A stretch of DNA of 64,000 bases, taken from the NCBI RefSeq assembly GCF_032854445.1, contig NC_088295.1, positions 48,967,385 to 49,031,384 of the forward strand, in the 5' to 3' direction. The translations under genes and the position numbers were made by a program. This DNA comes from Liolophura sinensis. Its lineage: Eukaryota; Mollusca; Polyplacophora; Chitonida; Chitonidae. The notes below the pieces were generated by a model that ran no database searches, had not been told where the DNA came from, and saw only the letters and a list, made by a program, of their open reading frames with translations. Shown in pieces: positions 11,683 through 23,157 of the stretch. Position 1 is the first letter of the stretch. The number at the start of each line of letters is the position of its first letter.

Positions 11683-12982
11683 GCTCATTCAATACAGCTT
11701 TAGTTGAATAATCCGTGTAAAATATGTATAGAATTATACGTATGAATGAGATATCTATAAATGGACTCAGAAGGTACAGTCGGGTAGATCTCAGTATCAG
11801 GGGTGACCATCAAAGTAGACAGCCATGAGTCACTGACAATTCTAAACATACATTTTAAATGACTCACCGTTTATTGTTTCACATATCTCACAAATTAAAT
11901 GAGATGTAAATTGTTTGAAATGCAATGTTTGATACACCTAGGCTTCCGTGACAGGAATTATATATACACTCACAAAACAGAGACTGATTATGCAAAGTGA
12001 TAAAAACCACTAGAATATCATCACGAAAATAGCACTAAGCCCAACATAGGAATGATATTTCAAAATTTTCTATTTATGTCCTTTATATAATATTTTTCTA
12101 CATTTATATTTTCCCTCCAGCATCAACGTTCCTGGCTATTGTGGAGAGTTTGGGGGGACCGAGAAAGCCAAATACATCAGGATCTTTCCCACATTATCAA
12201 AATGATCCCACGCTATCGACAGACGGTTCATTCGTCATTCGTGTTAATCCTGTAGATTGTTTCACTTGTCTGAAGGCAGTTAATTGGCTTTAATATGGCG
12301 AAGGGGATTAAATTTTTTTCCGACTAAGAGTTATGAACACAGGATATAAGGCTATAAAAGTTGTATAAGTTGTAATCAGATCTACGTCTATACGCATGAC
12401 TCGACTAAAGCGCGCAAGGATACTATAACAGACATCTATATTATATATATACAGGTCTCACGAAACGTGAAAAGTCAGTATGGCACTTGTAGCGATATGT
12501 TGGCCTGTTTCGTTACTCCATCCATTCCTGTAACAATGCGGTAGACCACCTGTACTCATCCCCATGGTAACCCGCTAGAGCTTATTCATATCAACACCTG
12601 GTATGCTTGATCGACTGGTTTGGCAGGTTGTCTCTGGCTCGTGCAGCCATTTATTTTGATAGCCCTAATTCTGACAGCTCGGACACAGATAAAGATCTTA
12701 CTGGCTCTTGTGTCATCTTCTAATTAAGTCATTCTACATGTAAAACTTGCTTTCTCAGCTTTCCTTGACGTTTACAGCAAAATAAAGCTTTTATCAATTA
12801 AAGTGGAAGGCGCCCCCATCGCCAGGAGTATAAAAGTTGTTCCTAACATTACAGTTGCGAAAAAAAAAATGCAGAGAAAAAAATGAAAAAACAACAAAGG
12901 TTTATATAAATACGTCCCTAATAAAGCGTGTGTGAACTGCTGGCACACGATAACAAACAATTCTACAAAATATATACCCCCG

Positions 12983-13097
12983 ATCGTAGGTGGGAAGGTC
13001 TGTCGGCAACCTCCGGATGGTTGTGTGTTTCCCCGGGCTCTGCCCGGTTCCCTCCCACCATATTGATGGCCGTAAAACCTAAATCAAATAAATAAAA
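12983..13097 (+). mobile_element. SINE family A, internal and 3' fragment
   Basis: Contains 'gtgggaaggtctgtcggcaa' and 'ccgggctctgcccggttccc', with a deletion before the A-rich end AAATCAAATAAATAAA. Confidence 0.75.
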
Positions 13098-14899
13098 CAA
13101 CTACAACATAAAATAACTAAAACATATATACTTCCGAGTTTTTAGTCCATGGCTGATCACTTAGTTACGTGGAGTTATCTAGATATTATCTACGAAGTAG
13201 TTTCAGTAAGAGTATTGAGTAGTATTGGTAAGTGGGCGTGGCACAGATTCTAGTACCGACGGACAGTTGGCTGAGGCTACTCTCGAGCCCAAAATATGCT
13301 ACTACACCGTCCAGAACTATTGATCAGTACTTTCTGTCCTGCTTCTAAATAATAATGATAGGTATAACTAACGGAGCAATGAACTGCAAACTAGCATTAT
13401 GCCTTTCTGGTCAGAAGGAGCATAGCTACAACTGAATGGATATTCGTTTCCCGAACGTTATTTACTAGTATATAACGTGGCCTCAAATTCTAGGCATGCA
13501 ATGGAATAATGTCAAACAACGATAGGTCCGTTAAGCATTATTTTACTTGGCTTCTGCAAGGTCCTGCCTTTTTTTTCACTTCAATTCAAACAGCAATTAG
13601 CAAAAACCAGGAAGTATTTTTGCTATTTGTAGGCAGATCTCTCCTAAATAGCTTAGGTTGACTCCCTGGAAGAGCAAACCCATTCTGTAAACAACTGTCT
13701 TGATGTGTGTTTCACGAGAATGGGGTAAAGATACATATGTAACAGAATACCGCGCAAAACTGTTCAATACTCTTCGCCAAACGCCTGGCTGTTATTTGAC
13801 GTATTTTATCGCCACGATAGCTGGGAAAATGAGAGTTGTGTTCCGAACAAGAACACGTGTCCGCGAGACTTAGGTGACGTCAGAGAACATATATCACACT
13901 CCCATAGCAGAAATAGAAAATGACTTTATTTAAATGGATCAACATTTGCATATTGGATCATCTACATCTGAAGCAATGAAACAAATAATTAAATAATTTT
14001 GCAACAATAACTTTTCTTTTGTAAATACTCGTCTGTGAATCATATGGGTTTGTATCGAGACATATAAAAATAAAGAAAAATGGCTTATTAATTACAACTA
14101 CGACATGATATTCGATCGTGTTTGATTAAGCTATTGCAATGGCCTTATAAACTTACAGCTTTCAGCTATAAGTGGTGTGAGTCAGGGTGAACTGTTTTAG
14201 GTGTGGTTGAGCATATTTATGTCTTGTACGTGATAATGCGCTGCGTGTGCTGTAAGTCTTGATGAACAGTACACACATGCCTGTTTGGGCGTTACGCTTG
14301 TTAAAGCTTTGCTTATGTTTATGTGCTAAATATAATAAATATAAGTAATACAACAAATATTACAAAGAAGTGTTAATAAATCATGAAGATAGAAACACTC
14401 ATTTATAACAATACCAAACGATCCGAAATGTCCAACATAACATACTTCACAATTTCCTAGTCATGTACATACATCCGCAATTAAGCAAATTACTACTGAT
14501 GAAAAATTACTTGCTCCAACTTTTGAAAAATTAGTGATCTTCACATTTACAAGTTTCTATGAGCTATTAATTGGAAAATAAGGTTAAACATATTCACGAC
14601 AAAACTATAAGATCTTCTCCACATCATTGTAGAATGCGCTAGCATCTTTAACAGAAAAAAAGTCCTAAGCTTTTGTATCATTTCTTGTTTTCTTATTTTC
14701 GCTACGAAAATGAGCAAAAACTCGAAAGTGGGAAAACAAAAAGACATAAATTCGTCATGTCTTCATGGCCAGGTGTAGCCGTTAAAACCAACCTGTTTAG
14801 TTTTACAAAGTTGCCAAACGTCAAGATGTCGGAGAAATATCAAACTTTTTGAAATTACCAAATTAGCAAAAATAGCTGCAATATAAACTATGGTTTTAA

Positions 14900-14982
14900 T
14901 GCCCACTGCTGGTCGCCGACGTATAAGTGGAATATTCTTAAGTACGGCGTAAAACACCAGTAAAATAAATAAATAAATAAAT
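14900..14982 (+). mobile_element. SINE family A, 3' end fragment
   Basis: Starts at the 'gctggtcgccgacgtataag' body, then the tail 'aatattcttaagtacggcgt' and (AAAT)n. Confidence 0.8.
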
Positions 14983-15550
14983 CACAGTCTCATAAATGAA
15001 TACCATGAAAAAATTCAGGATATCTTCATACAAGGGTGGATGAAGACATAGGGCAGACAACAACTGAAAGAGAACTGTCTGATGTCCATACTAAGACAAT
15101 GTGTTTATCATAATGGATCAAGCAAAATATGCCATCAAATTTACAAATTACTTAGGAAGTCAAGCTGAAATGGGGATGTAATGTGGGGAATCATTTGAAT
15201 TTGTCCTCAAATCCGTTGCATTACCGAGGTCATTCATGACCTCAACAGCACAGCAGTTATACACAAAGCTTACTTCTCGATAGTACAGTGCTTGCGCGCA
15301 CCATGAGAAGACGAGCATTTCTCTGCTGATGATGTCCGTTTCACATCCTGATGTCCAAACTTTTTCGTTCACATGAAAATAATTAATTTAATCATGAAAA
15401 TCTAGGTATGGCTAAATAATATCAAATTGAAAAAAAACCTTCTTCAAAATTTGTTAGGACAATACCATTCCACGTAGAAACTAATGATTATTCCACCATG
15501 CGTGGTATACATCTTACAAATCACGCAAAGTAAGTGTCTTTCCTTTACAA

Positions 15551-16434
15551 CTAGTAACACACTGCAGCCTCGGTACTTTTTGCTTGCGACTGTCTACCAC
15601 TTTGGAAGTTTTCGTAGTCCTCCGACGGATCAGACGGGTTACTTGATTTGATATTATCGCCCTCTAGGTTACTATAGGGGTTATCTTTGTTCGCGGCCTC
15701 GGATTTGCTTGGCGTTTCGTACGCCGCCTCACTTTTAGCCTCGGTCTCGTTCTCAAGATCCACATCAACAAATCCCCCATTATCATGGTGTTCCGGCACA
15801 GCTTCCTTCGTGTTTTTCTCTGCCATTTTGAGCTCTTCCGGGGGCTCTTCATAATGTTTTGCGCCGAGGCCCTTTTCGGGGTCTACATTGGCACGGCTCT
15901 CTTTTCTTTTGTATTTGCCATTTCTAAGCTCCATTGAGTTATTTGAGGCGTTTTCTTTTGGTCGGGTTACCCTGGGAAGGAAACATGTGTAGACGTCAAC
16001 AATGCTCAAGACACAGACCTTGTTTATTTCAGAACAAAACAGTACGTTGAGCCCCACACCCTCCATACTGGAGGAAAAGTATTATAAGATGAAACATGGA
16101 TGAAACGGTAACTGAAATCAAGACGATTTAATTCGCTCTATATGGGCTAATGTTGCTGTAAATTCTGAAGGAAATGACTAGTATCAAGGAACTATTCAAT
16201 GAAAGTTGTTGATTGTGTTTAAGAATACATTTTAGCAACAGTTTTCAAATCCAGTAAGCCAAATTAGCAGCTTATGATCTGACAACAAGGATAACAGAAA
16301 ACGGTAAATTGTGACGATGTTCAGTGGAGTGTTGATGTATTACCGGCGTAATATTAAGGCAATTCCAACCAGGACCAGATTGAAGGCCACCATTCCGAAG
16401 AGCGCCCCAAGGGCACGTGCTGTCTGGACTTCCT
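15551..16434 (-). CDS. Receptor-like gene, membrane-span and cytoplasmic-tail exons (partial)
   Basis: Two minus-strand exons join in frame: 16344-16434 (acceptor TTACAG, donor GTAATA) and 15971-15551 (acceptor TTCCCAG, stop TAG or equivalent at 15551-15553). The first is a complete membrane-span exon, phase 1 to 2, reading ALFGMVAFNLVLVGIALILR then a basic end. The second encodes the whole tail of about 139 residues, rich in Glu, Lys, Ser and Asn. Tail tyrosines sit in KHYEEPP, AAYETPS, NPYSNLEG (a YxxL and YxN) and EDYENF (YxN), contexts suited to SH2 or PTB partners. The exon layout and phases are the same as for the last two exons of the three tandem genes at 35.7-63.7 kb. The preceding exon must end in phase 1; I could not find it upstream, so the ectodomain is unknown. 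Alternatives include an unrelated scavenger or adhesion receptor. Confidence 0.65.
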
Positions 16435-16442
16435 CTGTAACG

Positions 16443-17000
16443 GTGAAAAGAAAGAGAACTCAGGTGACAAGTAAACAGAACTAACACCACAGTTGACAAA
16501 GAAACAGAATATACACCACAGGTGAAAAAGAAACAGAATATACACCACAGGTGAAAAAAGAAACAGAATATACATCAGAGGTGACAAAGAAACAGAATAT
16601 ACATCAGAGGTGACAAAGAAACAGAATATACATCAGAGGTGACAAAGAAACAGAATATACACCACAGGTGACAAGTAAACAGAATATACACCACAGGTGA
16701 AAAAGAAACAGAATATACACCACAGGTGAAAAAAGAAACAGAATATACATCAGAGGTGACAAAGAAACAGAATATACATCAGAGGTGACAAAGAAACAGA
16801 ATGTACACCACGGGTGACAAAGAAACAGAATATACACCATAGGTGAAAAAGAAACAGAATATATACCACAGGGGACAAAGAAACAGAATATACACCACGG
16901 GTGAAAAGGGAATAGAATGTACACCATAAGTGACAAGAAAAGGAAATATTTACCATAAACAGGTTGCAAAGAAACAGCATATTTGCGGAATAAACAGAAT
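16443..17000. repeat. 29-bp minisatellite beside the membrane-span exon
   Basis: Units of 'gacaaagaaacagaatatac' plus 'atcagaggt' or 'accacaggt', near 29 bp, repeat about 18 times starting just upstream (in gene direction) of the acceptor at 16434. On the minus strand each unit has a TTTCTTT pyrimidine run. The hydrophobic minus-strand frames here are repeat translations. Confidence 0.9.
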
Positions 17001-19264
17001 GTACACCACAAGGGAAATGGGCTTCTTTATCTTCGACTCTACAATTTCCACTCTGAGAATGAACACACTGGTCTTTTTCCCCTATCATGCTTGCAAATTG
17101 GCATATTTAATGATTAACAGAAGATACCAACAGTATATTATCAAAAAGAACAAATTTTAAGCTTTGGGAACAATGGGAGAGAAATGGAATATTGCAGCAT
17201 TTGACTCTAAGAATAGGCTCTCAAGCAATACACCACAATGTTTTCGAGATGGCGGAAACGTTAGTCAAGAGACAACCACACCCAACTGTGTCATTTGATA
17301 GGACAGGAAGATGGTTTGATAAACTTACTAAACGATGGCGTTCCTTCATCCCCGGACGACATTTTCTACAAATATAAGAAGAAGAAAAGATCATAAACGA
17401 TCATTAAACGACTAACCCTCGTTAACATTTTCTATTATCCATGTAATTTGTCTATATATATCCAATCTGCATCGTACTTCACAACTTTTCAGTCATATGA
17501 CGAGAGGGAATCATTAAGTGTGTGCACGTATACTGTGTCTGCTGATAGCAGGGATGCCTCCACTGAAGCATGATGCCGAAGACAAGAGACATGACTCCCA
17601 ACCAGACATGTTATATTGACATCGGGTCAGCAAGTCCTGTTTCCGTGCTCTAATCTCTCAGTGTATACATAGCGCCAAGCGAGTCAGCATAATGTACCGT
17701 TTTTAAAGTCTTTGGTAAGACCCGACCCGGATTGGATCCCAGATCCCCTGACTTCGACCTGACGTATTGATATAGTACATGTACAAGAATAAATCACAAT
17801 ACTGTATAAACTGCATATCACTATAAATCCCAGAACGTAACTAGACCGCTGACAGATTCAGTAAACGCTGTCTAAAGACAATGGATGTTTACTGAACCTC
17901 AGTGTCGTGGCCTATGATTGTCGCCTTCAACCTCCATCAGTCCACACAGACATTTCCTTCTGAAAAGGTAATTAGGCATAAAACCAGTTAAAGCTTACCA
18001 TGTATTGTTTTATATCCAGACTGAATCGTCCGCCTTTTTGCTAAATATTTCGGTAAGAATCAGAGCGTACACTTGTATTAGGTATCCTTTGTCTTAGTTA
18101 GACAACTAACTGTACAGTATATAATCTGAAACAAACAGGTTGGCCCGGGGTGAGAGTAATACCACTTCCTAGGGAACCAAAGCGCTGGCCTGGGACCGGA
18201 AGTATGACATGAGATGTTGTTCCGGTTTGGTTCACATTGTGAATACCCGTGATTATAACCTTAGTAAACATATGCTTATTGCTTTAAACAGACGCATCCA
18301 GGGTATGGTGGTCAGTCGAGTTCCCAAGTATCAAAGGCCTACATAAAAGACTGTTTTCTCCCATTCGTTCCGTTATAACGATTTGGTTCATGCTCTAAGA
18401 GTTGTATTCTTTGTAAATTCACAGCGTTTACTCATATGATTTTTAACATCTGACTGGATATAAGCTGAATAGTTCCAGGCATCTCCATAAGGCGAACCTC
18501 ACCTGCACTATAATGACGTTTTAAGTGGGGAAAAAAGACAAATCTCCTTGGGTAATGCCAAGGAGAAACAACAGGGTAGAAATTCATTGACGTATAGAGA
18601 GTTAATGAGCTGAGTTAAAGTGAGCAGATTTGTAACGATGTCAAGAAGACAAGGTCAAAATTATGGGCAGAAATTGTCTTTCAATAGCATATGCCATGCC
18701 TGGAAATAAACAGCAGGACAAAGACATTGCGCCCAATATTATTCTGACAGGGGCCATGTATAAATAACATTGTAACTTTTGTAATAATTTGAATTGCTGT
18801 AAGATTTGCCAATATGACCTGCACCAACTTTAAAATTATTTCCAGGCTTGACCTACCAGCCAAATTCAAAAGTATTTAAGCCGGCTTTTATGGGCAGCAA
18901 TTAAGAAATTATATATGCTCTGTGTCAGTCTATTCAACATTAATAGCTTACAACACCTTATGGTCCGGTTACCGACAGTTTTCTTTATTTTTGGATTACG
19001 TCAATGAAACCAGAGTTTCGAGCGATATACATGAACATTTTTTGCCACAGATCGGACTGTGTGGAATATTATACGTACCGTTTATACTGAACAATATTAA
19101 ATCTGGCTGTCGACCAATAAACCCAATGTAACAAGAAATGGTCCATTTTTAATAATACCTAGTCGTGCTATGCTAACTCACTATTTTCCCTTTAAAAGTA
19201 GTATTTATTAAGCTTGATTCATCAGAATCAGTACGTTCAATACTAACATTTTGCCCTCTGTTCT
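17001..19264. other. No gene found; possible hidden upstream exons
   Basis: The missing 5' exons of the minus-strand gene at 15551-16434 should lie in or beyond this stretch, but no minus-strand exon with phase 1-1 and a recognisable ectodomain was found. A perfect 9-bp-stem palindrome (TCTCCTTGG...CCAAGGAGA) is near 18544-18567. Confidence 0.35.
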
Positions 19265-19520
19265 TAAATAGTAATCTGTTACATGCATTTATCAAAAGTC
19301 TGTCATCTGATTGATGCTACAATGTAGGCCCATTCTGTTCTTGCAGCAGATTCTTTCTTTAAATATAGCATAAATATTCGGGTAAATCAACATAAAGATG
19401 GCATCAGACTATAACAGGATATTATGTTGAATATGACACAGTATATTATGTGATAATAACAGAATACATTCTGGCTTCACAACAGACTTTCTGTTAAACT
19501 TAACAGATTACATTTTGGTT
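19265..19520. mobile_element. Foldback (MITE-like) element, copy 1
   Basis: Left arm near 19270-19330 has TAATCTGTTA, AAAGTCTGT and GATGCTACAATGT; the right arm read in reverse has TAATCTGTTAAG, GAAAGTCTGTTG and AGAATGTATTCTGTT. The same family occurs at 42079-42335 and 44545-44767. Confidence 0.6.
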
Positions 19521-20779
19521 TGTGCCAGTGTGCAACAAACTCTCCCACGACTACCCAGGTGCTTCGCGTGCGTCGAATTGTCAGTGATTTATTATATCTC
19601 AGTTTGGCTTCGCTCAAGGCTAACTTCAGCTGCATCTGTGCGAGTTCTGTGTCAATCGATGTGCATTCTCTGATCACTGGCCTGACCTCAATTAAACTAA
19701 TGGACAAAGATCCCAATAAAGGCCATGTTCATATAACAGTGATGCAGGGAAGACCACCATTGCGTTACATAGAAGAGCCGTTAAGCCGTACTAAGATGCC
19801 CTTAAGACTCAATGTCTACAGGCTGTACTTCTATGTTTAACAGAGTTGAAGGCAAACATTTGACACAAAATTTCATAAAACGAGCGCAAATTCGCCGCAT
19901 GTGACATCCCGCAAAGAGTTGATGTCGTCTCCTCTGAACGGCCCATGTTAAAAGATAGAATTCCCGACCGAGTGACAAACACGGTATATATATGAGCTAA
20001 ACATAAGATATTTAAGACATTATGTTCCATGGTTCTAGACAGCAGATTTTTCTACGTTCTCACCACAGAAAGGCTTATAGTTCCTGTCACTTGTACGGCT
20101 TGTTCCAAAACGCTGCATGGTGTTTTGTTGTGGGCTTATGTCTGAAGGTTTGTAAAGTACAGGAAGTGTGGTGGTTTGTCACGTTTTCTGTTCAGTTTTC
20201 TCCTACCAGAAAAGTTAGCTCTAAATTATACCATCACGTTCACAAATGCAGCATTTTTTCTATGCACGCTTATTTGCATGTAATTCCACGTGGGCATCGT
20301 GTAATATAACTCTGGTGGTGGACTTGATACTTCAACTGCACACCTACATATATGAACAGATTTCAAAGAAAAGACAAAAATTTCTATAACCTTAGTTATT
20401 TCACAAGAAGGGTGAAAACAGGTCTAAATGGCTAGAGCCATTTTATTCTGACATGGTTGGTAACTTGGTATGAACCAAGTTTTAATCTGAGATTCTTACG
20501 AAGCGATGGGATACGCCATGTTAGAGAAACCGGATACGCGACGTCGCGACACTGGTACCTTACACTCAGGATCATATTGTTTTAAGACGATGCATGGTTC
20601 GAGTGACGCCAGGGTAACCAGCTGACGTCACAGGAATAATTCGCGTACCACTGGTTAAATCTGATAACATGGCATTACTTTAGATTTTCGTAAAGTAAGC
20701 GATTTAATTTAGATTAAACCGCGATATCTCGGTTATGGGTATAAAGGTAACTATACCACAGCAACGTAATGACATAGAA
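19521..20779. other. Non-coding stretch
   Basis: Open frames exist on both strands, such as plus 19520-19840, without domain, splice or repeat support. Nothing further could be assigned. Confidence 0.35.
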
Positions 20780-21765
20780 CCATGATGGTAGTTATATAAA
20801 CGTAACATTGTATACATGTATAAGCTTTATGTTCTGTATCCATGATATGGGGTAGATATATAAATGTAACGCTCTAGTTGCTGTGGTAGTTACATAAACG
20901 TAACGCTGTGTACCTGTATAAGCTTTATCTTGTGTATCCATGATATCGGTTAGTTATATAAACGTAACGCTCTGGTTGCTGGGGTAGTTATATAAACGTA
21001 AAGTTGTATACATGTATAAGCTTTATCTTCTGTATCCATGATATCCGGTAGTTATATAAACGTAACGCTCTGGTTGCTACGGTAGTTATATAAACGTAAC
21101 GTTGTATACATGTATAAGCTTTATCTTCTGTATCCATGATATCGGGTAGTTATATAAACGTAATGCTCTGGTTGCTGGGGTAGTTATATAAACGTAACGC
21201 TGTATACATGTATAAGCTTTATCTTCTGTGTCCATGACATCGGGTAGTTATATAAACGTAACGCAGTATACATGTTTAAGCTTTATCTTCTGTATCCATG
21301 ATATCGAGTAGTTATATAAACATAACGCTCTGGTTGCTGGGGTAGCTATATAAACGTAACGTTGTATACATGTATAAGCTTTATCTTCTGTATCCATGAT
21401 ATCGGGTAGCTATATAAACGTAAAGCTCTGGTTGCTGGGGTAGTTATATAAACGTAAAGTTGTATACTTGTATAAGCTTTATCTTCTGTATCCATGATAT
21501 CCGGTAGTTATATAAACGTAACGCTCTGGTTGCTACGGTAGTTATATAAACGTAACGTTGTATACATGTATAAGCTTTATCTTCTGTATCCATGATATCG
21601 GGTAGTTATATAAACGTAATGCTCTGGTTGCTGGGGTAGTTATATAAACGTAACGCTGTATACATGTATAAGCTTTATCTTCTGTGTCCATGACATCGGG
21701 TAGTTATATAAACGTAACGCAGTATACATGTACAAGCTATATCTTCTGTATCCATGATATAGACT
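20780..21765. repeat. Complex tandem array with higher-order duplication
   Basis: Built from 'tagttatataaacgtaacg' modules joined alternately to 'ctctggttgctggg' and to 'tgtatacatgtataagcttt' plus 'atcttctgtatccatgatat', giving a composite unit of roughly 97 bp. A block starting near 20990 recurs near 21440 with almost no changes, so a unit of about 450 bp has itself been duplicated recently. Confidence 0.9.
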
Positions 21766-22860
21766 ATAGTCCATGTTATAGTCATGGTTGGTATTGCAGC
21801 TGTGCTAGTTACAATACCAGTATAATACTCACTGTTTACATATACAACCCGTTAATTGCCCTATTATATCTAATGAGCAGTTCCCTCTGTGTGAGGGAGA
21901 AAAAATCGTTCCACACGGCTGATTTCCACTACATCATTCAGTGTCATAATCAGTGAGTGCCAAATAATAAAATACAGATGAAGTCATCACTACATGTTTG
22001 TGCACGGGTGTATAAGATAACACGCTTGGAATGGGTATACCCATATACTAAATACCACTATACAGGCAGGCACAGAGCTCTTTTGGCTTAATATGCGATA
22101 CCGTCTAGATACTTTTAACTTTCCATGACGCATTAGATATGAAATATCTAATTTATTAAGTGGCATATATAGTTTAAAGAAAAATGTGTTTTTTTTCCTC
22201 CCTCTTTCTCCGACCCTCCTCCGACCCTCCTCCCAATGCTTAAGGCAGCTGGTAGCAGCTTTGGCCCTATGTCACAACATGCAGGAGGCTGAATTTAACT
22301 ACTACAGAGAAGTCACGTGCTTGTGAAGGTCAGCAGCTGAATTGTTCAGCGCCGGATGGGCCTACATGACAAGACCCTACGCACATATACACATCAGATA
22401 TGCGCATACAAAAAACTCTTCCACAAACTTTCCGGTTTTTTTAATTAACGCAAAGCCACTGTGTAAATAACGGCTTCTGTGTAAAACGGTTAGACTTGAA
22501 TATATTCAAACAGACAGTTTGTTTGATGGGATCTAAGGTAGTAGATCCGTAGTGATGCAAGTCTCGTGACGCTCCGTCCGCAAGGCCAAAATTATTAAGT
22601 TGTTTGCTTGTTAACTTTGTGTCAGTATAGGTTTACATCGGCTAAATGTTTTAAAAGCATTTTCTTTTCTTTTTCTGAAGGATGAATTGTGTATCTAGTT
22701 TCTAAATTAATTCCCAACCTAATTAATGCAGCTTTACCTGCCACACATGCAGCAAAATCCCAGGCGTAAAAAACGTTAGAAAATTAAAAAATTTAATGCT
22801 GATTTATAGTTATAAAACGTTTATGCACATGATGCCTTTCCAGTGGGTAGGTACCGGTCC
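21766..22860. other. Non-coding stretch
   Basis: AT-rich with a short perfect palindrome at about 22130-22151 (ATTAGATAT...ATATCTAAT). A CT-rich tract lies near 22192-22235. No gene is supported. Confidence 0.4.
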
Positions 22861-23157
22861 CGATAGTTGGTAGAGTTGGTAGAGCGTCCGCTTCGGGAGC
22901 GGTAGTTCCAGGGTCAATCCTGGATTGATTCAATCGAATCACACCTAAGACTTTAAAAGACTTTGACGTTCAGCATGAAGGGGATAGCGTTAACAACTGG
23001 TTGACCCGTATCATTACAATGGCTCGGGCGGGGCTTCTCCGGTAAAAGAGCGGTGGAAATCCGTCCTGCAACAAGTAGGCACATTACATGCTTTCTAAAT
23101 ATTCCTTCCTTGTTGTATGATTGAAAAATTGTTAAGTACGATGTCACTCACTCACTC
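22861..23157 (+). mobile_element. tRNA-derived SINE (family B, V-SINE/RUDI-like)
   Basis: The head 'tagttggtagagcgtccgct', then TCGGGAGCGG and GGTCAATCCTGG, has tRNA A-box and B-box order. A body with GACGTTCAGCAT follows, and the end reads TGATTGAAAAATTG, then GATGTCACTCACTCACTC. That tail is typical of widespread molluscan SINEs of the V-SINE superfamily (RUDI is one). The exact family name is from memory. Confidence 0.7.

Noticed and set aside
16354-17088. Hydrophobic minus-strand frames with MYILFLCHLW-like repeats, suggestive of a multipass protein
   Set aside because: They translate the 29-bp minisatellite, and its unit length makes the frame drift. Only the TM exon at 16344-16434 is supported.
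19520-19840. Plus-strand 106-codon frame
   Set aside because: No domain, poor start context, partly overlaps the foldback element's right edge, no splice partner.
22861-22935. Possible functional tRNA gene (tRNA-Pro-like anticodon region)
   Set aside because: The cloverleaf is imperfect and it is followed by the SINE body and CACTCACTC tail, so it is the head of a SINE.
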